Both the position numbers and the translations under genes were made by a program. Below are positions 51,613 through 58,713 of a DNA stretch of 64,000 nucleotides, piece after piece. Under the pieces are notes generated by a model that searched no databases, was not told the DNA's origin, and saw only the letters and a list, made by a program, of their open reading frames with translations. Every line of letters begins with the position of its first letter. The stretch's first letter is position 1. The stretch is from Dehalococcoidia bacterium (GTDB taxonomy: Bacteria > Chloroflexota > Dehalococcoidia > Tepidiformales > Tepidiformaceae): assembly GCA_003104995.1 (NCBI GenBank), contig PQAO01000015.1, positions 1-64,000 on the forward strand, written 5' to 3'.

Positions 51613-52620
51613 TCAGGCCTGCCTGCCGAGGATGCGCCGGACTTCCGCGGCGATCTTGTCGGCATTCGGCAGGTACTCCTTTTCGAGCGGGGGGCTGAAC
51701 GGGACCGGGGTGAACGGAGCACCTACGCGGCCGACCGGAGCGTCGAGGTGGTCGAACGCTTCTTCCTGGATCTGGGCAGCGAACTCAGCGCCGATACCGC
51801 CGAAGCGGACCGCTTCGTGGGCGACAAGTGCCCGGTGGGTCTTCTTTACGGAAGCGACCACCGTCTCGGTATCGAACGGCTGGAGCGTGCGCGGGTCGAT
51901 CACCTCGACATCGAGCCCATCGCTGGCGAGCAGTTCGGCGGCCCGCACGCTCTCTCCCACCATCCGGCCGGTGGCCAGGATGGTGAAGTTGGTGCCTGGC
52001 CGCACGACATGTGCCTTGCCGAGCGGGATCTCGTAGAGCTCCTCCGGGACGTGGGCGCGCATGCCCAGGATGGTCTTGGTGTTCACCACGATGACGGGGT
52101 TGTCATCGCGCACGGCGGCGACCATGAGACCCTTCGCCTCGTACGGCCCCGAAGGCATGACCACCTTCAAGCCCGGGACATGACAGAACCACGCTTCGAG
52201 GCTCTGGCTGTGCTGGGCCGCCATGCTGGTCCCGGCGCCGGCCATCGTGTGGATCGTCAGCGGGATCTTCGCCTTGCCGCCAAACATATACTTCATCTTG
52301 GCGATCTGGTTGACCACTTCGTCCATGCAGACGCCCATGAAGTCCATGAACATGATATCGATGATCGGGCGCAACCCGGTTGCCGCCGCACCGAGGCCGA
52401 GCCCCATGATGCCAGACTCGGCAATGGGGGTGTCGATGACGCGCTCCGGCCCGAATTCGTTCAGCAAGCCGCGCGTCACGCCGAATACGCTGCCGTAGAG
52501 CGCGACGTCTTCGCCGGCGATGAAGATGGCGGGGTCTTCCCGCATCAACTGGGCGAATGCCTCGGCAACGGCGGAAACGTAGGGGACTTCGCGGCTCGCG
52601 GGAGCCTCTATGGTCGTCAC
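51613..52620 (-). CDS. acoB: 2-oxo acid/acetoin dehydrogenase E1 beta subunit
   Basis: 335 aa. Transketolase-like pyrimidine-binding domain (IFIAGEDVALYGSVFGVT, AESGIMGLGLGAAATGLRPI) and C-terminal domain (EVIDPRTLQPFDTETV). Together with E1alpha it forms the ThDP-dependent alpha2beta2 E1 that cleaves acetoin or a 2-oxo acid. AcoX context favours acetoin, but pyruvate is possible. Overlaps E1alpha by 4 nt. Confidence 0.88.
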   Translation of the reverse strand: MTTIEAPASREVPYVSAVAEAFAQLMREDPAIFIAGEDVALYGSVFGVTRGLLNEFGPERVIDTPIAESGIMGLGLGAAATGLRPIIDIMFMDFMGVCMDEVVNQIAKMKYMFGGKAKIPLTIHTMAGAGTSMAAQHSQSLEAWFCHVPGLKVVMPSGPYEAKGLMVAAVRDDNPVIVVNTKTILGMRAHVPEELYEIPLGKAHVVRPGTNFTILATGRMVGESVRAAELLASDGLDVEVIDPRTLQPFDTETVVASVKKTHRALVAHEAVRFGGIGAEFAAQIQEEAFDHLDAPVGRVGAPFTPVPFSPPLEKEYLPNADKIAAEVRRILGRQA

Positions 52621-53612
52621 GCTCCACCTCCTGCAGACGCGGTAAGGGTGTAGATGTCTTCCATCAACGCCGATGGCTCGGGGAATGGGCTTGCCTCGGC
52701 GAAGGCGATTGCCTCGCGCACATCGGCCAGCGCGGCTTCGTGGACCTCCGCCGCCCCCTCGGGGGACAGGAGGCCCTGCTCAGCCAATCGCGCTTCCATT
52801 AGATTGATCGGGTCGCGCTGGCGCCACTCGAGCACTTCGCTGTCTTCGCGGTAGATGACGCCCATGCCGCGCACTCCTACGTGGTCGAAGTAGCGGTAGG
52901 TCTTGTATTCGAGGAAGGTGGGGCCGTCTCCGCGGCGGGCGCGGGCGATGGCCTCGCCGGCCGATTCGTACACCGCAAGCGCGTCCATCCCATCGACGAC
53001 GACCCCGGGCATGCCGTAGCCGGCGGCCCGGTCGGCGATGTCGTGGATTGCCTGGTGGCGCTCCTGGCGGGTGAACTCGCCGAAGCCGTTGTTTTCGCAG
53101 ATGAAGATCACCGGCAGCTTGTAGAGCGCAGCCATGTTCGCAGCCTCGTGGAAGGTGCCTTCGTTGCTTGCGCCGTCGCCGAAAAAGCAGCAGGTAACGT
53201 CATCCGTGCCGCGGTACTTGTTGGAGAATGCCGCGCCGATGGCAATGGGCGGGCCGGCGCCCACAATGCCGTTCGCGCCCAGCATGCCCAGGTCGAGGTC
53301 GGAAACGTGCATGCTGCCGCCTTTTCCCTTGCAGTAGCCGGTCGCGCGGCCGAAGAGTTCGGCGTACATCCTCTTCAGGTCGCCGCCCTTGGCGACGAGG
53401 TGACCGTGGCCCCGGTGTGTGCTGGTGATCTGGTCGGTATCGCGGAGGTGGACCATGACCCCGGCGGCGACCGCCTCTTCGCCGACATAGAGGTGGAGGG
53501 CGCCCGGGATCTTCCCGGACTCCATGAGCTTGCCCGCCTCTTCCTCGAAGGTGCGGATGCGCACCATCCTGCGATGGATGTCCAGGAGCACGTCAGTAGA
53601 GATGCCAGTCAT
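52617..53612 (-). CDS. acoA: 2-oxo acid/acetoin dehydrogenase E1 alpha subunit
   Basis: 331 aa. ThDP motif GDGASNEGTFHEAANMAALY ending NN (ICENNGFGEF), STHRGHGH and GKGGSMHVSD are diagnostic of E1 alpha of the AcoA/PdhA type. First gene of the E1alpha-E1beta-AcoX-E2-E3 operon. A Shine-Dalgarno AAGG lies 8 nt upstream and a TATGCT box (complement of 53646-53651) implies a short leader. No sigma-54 activator (AcoR) is present in the window. Confidence 0.9.
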   Translation of the reverse strand: MTGISTDVLLDIHRRMVRIRTFEEEAGKLMESGKIPGALHLYVGEEAVAAGVMVHLRDTDQITSTHRGHGHLVAKGGDLKRMYAELFGRATGYCKGKGGSMHVSDLDLGMLGANGIVGAGPPIAIGAAFSNKYRGTDDVTCCFFGDGASNEGTFHEAANMAALYKLPVIFICENNGFGEFTRQERHQAIHDIADRAAGYGMPGVVVDGMDALAVYESAGEAIARARRGDGPTFLEYKTYRYFDHVGVRGMGVIYREDSEVLEWRQRDPINLMEARLAEQGLLSPEGAAEVHEAALADVREAIAFAEASPFPEPSALMEDIYTLTASAGGGA

Positions 53613-54036
53613 GCGCGATCACCTTCTTGCCACCGGATGGGCGAAAGCATAGAGCGTCGCACGCAGCCCCGCGAGACGGGCACAGCCGGCGGCGTCATTG
53701 TGCAAGGCGTTCTCGAGCGCCGGTCTCTCGACCATGGCACGCCCGCCGAACATGACCGCGATCATAGACCTCCTGGCACGCGCTCAGGAGGATGCACCAT
53801 GCTCGATCCACGGGATCAGGCCGGGGCACCCGTCCGCTACGGTGTCGGGGCCACTGCCACGAAAAAGATGCCCGGAATCATAGTCACCGGTCATCTCAAC
53901 CCCCAGAGTATGGGCAGGCGCGCCCGCACGCATGCGCGAACGCGGCGGCAGGGCGCCCACGGTTCGGCGGCCAGCGAGCAATCGTGCCGGCCCTCGCACC
54001 GGCGACCCAAGAAGAAAGCGCAGGAGCCCGAGCCAC
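53613..54036. other. Non-coding gap between divergent aco and nitroreductase genes
   Basis: 424 nt containing the candidate aco -10 box (complement of 53646-53651). A short frame with GGAGG before an ATG at 53798 exists but its product resembles nothing and was not called. I see no further structure. Confidence 0.5.
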
Positions 54037-54846
54037 ATGGAACTCAAGGAAGTCATCGGCAGGCGCCGAACCATCCGGATCTTTGTCCCCTACCGCCCGG
54101 TCGAACGAGAAAAGGTCCAGAAGATGCTGGAAGCGGCACGCAGGGCATCGTGCGCCGGGAACGTGATGAACGTCCGGGCAATCGTGATCTGGCGCGAGCA
54201 GGCCGACCCGAAGGTCATCAAGGCCATCGCCCCTCGCATTGGTTACCAGCAGATGCACACGGCGCCGGTTTTCATCTTCTGGTACAGCGAGAGCTCCGTG
54301 TACCACGGCGACGCGTGGCCGGACAGCGTCCTCCGGCTCGCGGATGCGCGACGCATCGGGCTCCGCGTCGAAGACACTTATGCCGAAGTGAACGACAAGC
54401 TGCGTCCGATGTTCCTGATGGCCGGGCAGCAGATGGGGGTCGCCCCGCTGGCATTCATGGATGTTGGCCAGGCTGTGGCCCAGGCAACCCTGGTTGCTTA
54501 CGAGGAAGGCCTGGGCTCGTGCCTGATGTCGAGCCCACGCCTGGAGAAGGTCGCCAAGATGTTCAACCTTCCCGAGACTGCGGTCCCGATCTGCGTGCAG
54601 GCGCTCGGCTACCCGGCAGAGTCATGGGAAGCTGGTGGCCAGACGCCGAAGCCCGCCCTTGGCGAGATGTTCTTCGACATGGAGGTCGGGAAGCCGTTCG
54701 CTTCCGACCCGAAGGTCGAAGACGAACTGAAGGCTGCGAAGCTCATCGACGAGCCGGCGCCATTGCCGTGGCGCGATGCGGAACTCGAGTTCCTGATGCG
54801 GGCACTCGGGCTCGAGAACACGCTCCTCAACGAGGTCGACCCGTAG
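54037..54846 (+). CDS. Nitroreductase family protein, long form
   Basis: 269 aa. Opens with KEVIGRRRTIRIFVPYRPVE, the nitroreductase FMN-binding motif, and continues with ARRASCAGNVMNVRAIVIWR and a flavin segment AYEEGLGSCLMSS. The C-terminal ~60 residues extend beyond the usual domain. Likely an FMN-dependent reductase/dehalogenase-like oxidoreductase; substrate unknown. Start chosen at the family N-terminus. Confidence 0.83.
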   Translation: MELKEVIGRRRTIRIFVPYRPVEREKVQKMLEAARRASCAGNVMNVRAIVIWREQADPKVIKAIAPRIGYQQMHTAPVFIFWYSESSVYHGDAWPDSVLRLADARRIGLRVEDTYAEVNDKLRPMFLMAGQQMGVAPLAFMDVGQAVAQATLVAYEEGLGSCLMSSPRLEKVAKMFNLPETAVPICVQALGYPAESWEAGGQTPKPALGEMFFDMEVGKPFASDPKVEDELKAAKLIDEPAPLPWRDAELEFLMRALGLENTLLNEVDP

Positions 54847-54877
54847 CTCTCGGCGGCGAGTTCCGTTGGTGTTTACG

Positions 54878-54905
54878 AAGCCCGGGCCAGGTTGGCCCGG
54901 GCTTT
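54878..54905 (+). terminator. Terminator hairpin after the nitroreductase gene
   Basis: 12-bp perfect stem AAGCCCGGGCCA / TGGCCCGGGCTT with GGT loop, followed only by a short T run (CTTTG). Confidence 0.75.
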
Positions 54906-54998
54906 GCCATGCACCGCAAGTGGCCCGGGCATCCGCGGCCGCTCTCGTAGAACTTCGGGCCCCACACCCAGGCGACGGCGCCAAGCGACACGATGTGC

Positions 54999-55211
54999 TA
55001 CGCTCAATACCAGAGCACGCTGTGGCGTGCCGCGGTACTACCTCTGGGCTGCTCCTGGTTGCGGTGATTTGAGGCGGTTCCCCCTCGGCCATCACTTCGC
55101 TCACCAACTATTACGGAGTCCATTTTTCTGCTAACCCATCGCACCCCACCCACCGCCTCGGAACCCCGCGGCGGTACGCCCTCGCAGGCACCAACCACCC
55201 CCGAATCCGCC
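54999..55211 (+). promoter_or_regulatory. Structured ~200-nt leader of the DEAD-box/infA operon
   Basis: A TACGCT -10-like box at 54999-55004 would start RNA near 55011, at once forming a hairpin GCACGC-TGTG-GCGTGC (55015-55030) enclosed by CCAGAG (55010-55015)/CTCTGG (55042-55047), which compete for one base. The remaining leader is non-coding. Long leaders are common on cold-inducible DEAD-box helicase genes. Confidence 0.4.
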
Positions 55212-56579
55212 ATGACCTTCAAGGATCTTGGCATCGCCAACGACCTGGTTGAGGTCCTGCGCCGCGGGGGCATTGTCGAACCAACTCCCATCCAGGCACT
55301 CACCGTCGCCGAAGCCATCAACGGCCGCGATGTCTGCGGGAAGGCCCGCACCGGGTCCGGGAAGACGCTCGCCTTCGGCCTGCCGCTCATCGAGCGCACC
55401 GGCCGCAGCGCGCCACGCCGCCCCCGGTCGCTCGTGCTGGTCCCAACGCGTGAACTCGCCACCCAGATCCTGGAGGCGCTCCGCCCGCTCGCGCTGGCGC
55501 GGAAGATGCGGCTCGGCGCCATCTATGGCGGGACCTCCATCAATCGCCAGGCCGACATGCTTCGCGCCGGCGTTGATATCGCCATCGCCACGCCCGGCCG
55601 CATGTTCGACCTTCTCCAGCGCGGCGTCCTCACCCTTGCCGACATCGAGACGGTCGTCATCGACGAGGCCGACCAGATGGCCGACCTCGGCTTCCTGCCC
55701 CAGGTCGAGCGCATCCTGGACCAGGCGCCCAACCGTCACCAGACGCTGCTCTTCTCGGCGACGCTCGACGGTGCCATCGGCACCCTGATCCGCAAGTACC
55801 AGCACGACCCCCTTCACTTCGAGGCGACGAGCGAGGACGAGCCCGAATCCGCCATGGAGCACCGCTTCATCGGCGTCGACTTCGGTGACAAGACCAACGT
55901 GGCCGCGGCTATCACGGCCGGGCCGCAACGCACGCTCATGTTCGCCCGCACCCAGCGCGGAGCGGAGCGGATCGTGCGTGACCTGGGCCGGGCGGGCGTC
56001 GAAGCCGGCGTCATCCACGGCGGCTTGAGCCAGCCAAAGCGCGAACGGGCGCTACACGCGTTCTCCCGGGGGCACATGCGGGTCCTCGTCGCGACGAACA
56101 TCGCGGCACGCGGCATCCACGTGGACGGCATCGACCTGGTCGTCCACCACGACGCGCCGGAAGACGCGAAGACCTACCTCCACCGCTCGGGCCGGACGGC
56201 GCGGGCGGGAGCGGCTGGCCTCGTGGTCACCCTCGTCGAACCGGGCGAGGTCCGGGCCATCAACCAGTTGCGCCGCGAAGCCGGTGTCCGCGAAGCAGTC
56301 GTGCCGATGGGCGCGTCCGACCCTCGCCTCGCCGACCTCGGCGCGTGGATGCCGCCACTGGACGACCACAGCCAGCGGCCTGCCCCGGCGAACCGCGATT
56401 ATGCCTCGCAGCAGGGCGGCCAGCCGTCCGGCGGGCGCCGCCGCTCACCGCAAGGTGGATACGGTGGCAATCGCAGGCGCTACGATGCACTGAGCGGCCC
56501 CAACGCCCGCGGACGGGGACCCCAGGGCGGACCATCCCGTTCGTTCCAGCGCTCCAATCGGGGCGATAGCCAGGGTTAG
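55212..56579 (+). CDS. DEAD-box RNA helicase
   Basis: 455 aa. All motifs are visible: Q motif PTPIQALTV, Walker [32 protein letters not shown], and C-terminal [15 protein letters not shown] and [10 protein letters not shown]. The last ~90 residues are a Gly/Arg/Gln-rich tail that would bind RNA. It unwinds RNA in ribosome assembly or mRNA decay. Located 35 nt before infA, an arrangement that suggests cold-stress translation support. Confidence 0.93.
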   Translation: MTFKDLGIANDLVEVLRRGGIVEPTPIQALTVAEAINGRDVCGKARTGSGKTLAFGLPLIERTGRSAPRRPRSLVLVPTRELATQILEALRPLALARKMRLGAIYGGTSINRQADMLRAGVDIAIATPGRMFDLLQRGVLTLADIETVVIDEADQMADLGFLPQVERILDQAPNRHQTLLFSATLDGAIGTLIRKYQHDPLHFEATSEDEPESAMEHRFIGVDFGDKTNVAAAITAGPQRTLMFARTQRGAERIVRDLGRAGVEAGVIHGGLSQPKRERALHAFSRGHMRVLVATNIAARGIHVDGIDLVVHHDAPEDAKTYLHRSGRTARAGAAGLVVTLVEPGEVRAINQLRREAGVREAVVPMGASDPRLADLGAWMPPLDDHSQRPAPANRDYASQQGGQPSGGRRRSPQGGYGGNRRRYDALSGPNARGRGPQGGPSRSFQRSNRGDSQG

Positions 56580-56614
56580 CCCTGGACCACCACACGGCAC
56601 CAACGGAGGAACGC

Positions 56615-56833
56615 ATGGCAAAAGGTGAAGCAATCGAAGTCGAAGGTACCGTCACCCAGCCTCTGCCGAACGCAATGTTCAAGGTGGAGCTGGCGAACGG
56701 GCACGAAGTCCTCGCGCACATCAGCGGCAAGATCCGCAAGCACTTCATCAAGATCCTGACCGGCGACCGGGTGCTCGTGGAGCTCTCGCCCTACGACCTC
56801 ACTCGCGGCCGGATTACCTACCGGTTCAAGTAG
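56615..56833 (+). CDS. infA: Translation initiation factor IF-1
   Basis: 72 aa, exact IF-1 length, with the OB-fold sequence [37 protein letters not shown] and LTRGRITYR. Binds the ribosomal A site during initiation. A GGAGG Shine-Dalgarno lies 7 nt before the ATG. In most bacteria infA sits in ribosomal-protein operons; here it follows a DEAD-box helicase. Confidence 0.97.
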   Translation: MAKGEAIEVEGTVTQPLPNAMFKVELANGHEVLAHISGKIRKHFIKILTGDRVLVELSPYDLTRGRITYRFK

Positions 56834-56845
56834 GACGCACCAGAC

Positions 56846-56874
56846 GGGGCGGGACTTCGGTCCCGCCCCTTTTT
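56846..56874 (+). terminator. Rho-independent terminator after infA
   Basis: 10-bp stem GGGGCGGGAC / GTCCCGCCCC with a TTCG tetraloop followed by TTTTT. Confidence 0.93.
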
Positions 56875-56883
56875 CGTGTCCGG

Positions 56884-58035
56884 CTACTCTCGTGGCAGCC
56901 CGAGGCCGCGCGTCGCGATGACGCTCCTCTGGATCTCGCTGGTCCCGCCCTCGATCGTGTTGGCCACACTCCGCAAGAGCGCATAGTGATAGTCCAGCGC
57001 CTGCGAGCCAGCCTGCGCGGCCTGCCCTTCCATCCCGAACACCTGCACTGCGGTCGCGGCAATGCGCTGCTGCATTTCCGCGCCAAAGAGCTTCGCCATC
57101 TGCGATTCCCGCGTGGGGGCGATACCCGTCTTCTCCTGCTGCGAGGCGATGTAGTAGGCCATGTTCCGCAGCAGCTGCACGCCAATGGCATGTTCGGCCA
57201 TGCGGTGGCGGACTGCGTCGCTCGTTCGACCGTTCACGGTTCGCAGGTGGGCAACCAGGTCGTCGACCATGCGGCGAGCGTTTGAAGTGGCCCCGATGGA
57301 TGAACGCTCGAAATCGAGGCCAACGGCGACGTTGTACCAGCCCCGGTTCTCCTCGCCGACCAGGTTCGCGGCCGGGATGCGGACGTCCTCGAAGAAGATC
57401 TCATTGAACTCGTGCGTACCGGCCATGTTCGTCAGCGGCCGCACGGTGATGCCCGGCGTATCCATCTTGATCGCGAACGTGGAGATGCCCTTGTGCTTGG
57501 GGGCGTTGGGGTCGGTACGGGCCGCAAGCCAGCCCCAATCAGCATAGTGGCCAAAGGTCGTCCAGACCTTCTGCCCGTTGATGACGTAGTCATCACCGTC
57601 GCGGACGGCCCGCGTCTGCATGGCGGCCAGGTCCGAACCCGCAACCGGCTCGCTGTAGAGCGTGCACCAGAGGTCGGTGCCATCGGCGATGCGGGAGAGG
57701 TACTGCTCCTTCTGAGCGTCGGTGCCGTAGAGCATGACCACCGGACCAACCCAGGCGACACCCATGTTCACGGTGCCGGGCACACCGTGGTACGCCATCT
57801 GCTCGTTGAACAACATCTGCTGCATGGGCGAGGCGCCGAGGCCGCCGTACTGCTCCGGCCAGGGTAGCGCGAGCCAGCGCTTCGCCGCCAACCGCTTCAT
57901 GACGTCGCGTTCGACCGCAAGGCGGTCTTCGAGCGAGGCGTGCCCGGCGTCCCACCCGGTGGGGAGGCCCCGGGCGATGAAGTCGGTTACCTCGGACTGG
58001 AAGGCGGTCTGTTCGGCGGTGAGCCGGAAGTCCAT
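56884..58035 (-). CDS. Acyl-CoA dehydrogenase family protein
   Basis: 383 aa. ALPWPEQYGGLGASPMQQ, flavin segment LYSEPVAGSDLAAMQTRAVR and C-terminal TIEGGTSEIQRSVIATRGLG. Compared with the other dehydrogenases here, the flavin loop has VAGSDL in place of GSGSDL. An AGGAGA Shine-Dalgarno precedes the ATG. Ends just after the infA terminator. Confidence 0.9.
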   Translation of the reverse strand: MDFRLTAEQTAFQSEVTDFIARGLPTGWDAGHASLEDRLAVERDVMKRLAAKRWLALPWPEQYGGLGASPMQQMLFNEQMAYHGVPGTVNMGVAWVGPVVMLYGTDAQKEQYLSRIADGTDLWCTLYSEPVAGSDLAAMQTRAVRDGDDYVINGQKVWTTFGHYADWGWLAARTDPNAPKHKGISTFAIKMDTPGITVRPLTNMAGTHEFNEIFFEDVRIPAANLVGEENRGWYNVAVGLDFERSSIGATSNARRMVDDLVAHLRTVNGRTSDAVRHRMAEHAIGVQLLRNMAYYIASQQEKTGIAPTRESQMAKLFGAEMQQRIAATAVQVFGMEGQAAQAGSQALDYHYALLRSVANTIEGGTSEIQRSVIATRGLGLPRE

Positions 58036-58057
58036 GGTGGTGTCTCCTGCCGTTGCG

Positions 58058-58333
58058 CTAGTCGTCGTAGTGTCTTGTAAGGGTCAGCAGCCTCTTCCCG
58101 CCGTCAGGCAGGTGCCCAAAGGTTACCCGGATCGATCCCGTCACGTATGCAGTCCAGCTGCCTTCCATGTCACCGCCGAGCCTGTGTACGCGCAGGGACG
58201 GGTGACGCTCGTCTTCATCGAGCAGGGCGAGAGCGTTCTTCACGGCACTTCGTTCGGCGGCGGAGAACCGGTTGTTCAGCAGGTCGTCGACAAACCGGAG
58301 TGCAAAGTCCAGCGAAGGAAGGTCCTCATTCAC
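58058..58333 (-). CDS. RelE/ParE-like toxin
   Basis: 91 aa from GTG 58333, overlapping the antitoxin stop by 8 nt. The C-terminal DGGKRLLTLTRHYDD and SIRVTFGHLPDG are typical of RelE/ParE-superfamily ribonuclease or gyrase toxins. Its family is inferred from size, C-terminus and context, not certain. Confidence 0.65.
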   Translation of the reverse strand: MNEDLPSLDFALRFVDDLLNNRFSAAERSAVKNALALLDEDERHPSLRVHRLGGDMEGSWTAYVTGSIRVTFGHLPDGGKRLLTLTRHYDD

Positions 58334-58613
58334 TCCGGCCTTCCAACAGCCGATCAAGTTCCTCCCCGGAAAGCCGCTTGACCCTGCCGGCGCGCGAATC
58401 TTCGTGCGCCTTCCGCAGGCGCTCCATGTGCTCGGGTGTGTAGGCCCAGGCATCGTCGCGCCGGATGGTGATGACCGGTCGCAGGATCAGTGCATCCTCG
58501 CCATCGAGTTGCTCCACTTCGAACTCCGCCTCACCCTCCAGCCGCAGCAGCTTTCGGAGCGACGTTGGGAGAGTAATCCGGCCAGTCCTGTTCATTGAGA
58601 CGCGCGTTGTCAT
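58326..58613 (-). CDS. AbrB/MazE-like antitoxin
   Basis: 95 aa. The N-terminal swapped-hairpin TTRVSMNRTGRITLPTSLRK is an AbrB-type DNA-binding domain; the C-terminal helical tail (HMERLRKAHEDSRAGR) would wrap the toxin. ATG at 58613 follows TATGGT (complement of 58620-58625) by 6 nt. It probably represses its own promoter, which lies in the 100-nt region shared with polA. Confidence 0.8.
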   Translation of the reverse strand: MTTRVSMNRTGRITLPTSLRKLLRLEGEAEFEVEQLDGEDALILRPVITIRRDDAWAYTPEHMERLRKAHEDSRAGRVKRLSGEELDRLLEGRSE

Positions 58614-58701
58614 AGTGTCACCATACCACATTCGCCAAACGCCGAATCGATCCGCCGCCAGAGCAGTAGCCCTGCCAGGTCCGGCATCGGCCCCGCACCC
58701 C

Positions 58702-58707
58702 TATAAT
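58702..58707 (+). promoter_or_regulatory. polA -10 box
   Basis: A perfect TATAAT ends 6 nt before the polA GTG, so the first transcribed base should be at or next to the start codon. Confidence 0.6.
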
Positions 58708-58713
58708 CGTCGC

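Noticed and set aside
53798..53950. Possible small gene with GGAGG before ATG in the aco upstream gap
   Set aside because: No recognisable product, no stop before the nitroreductase frame overlap, and no conservation evidence.
52881..54950. Plus-strand open frame of ~690 codons
   Set aside because: Antisense to E1alpha and out of frame with the nitroreductase; composition is that of a GC-rich shadow frame.
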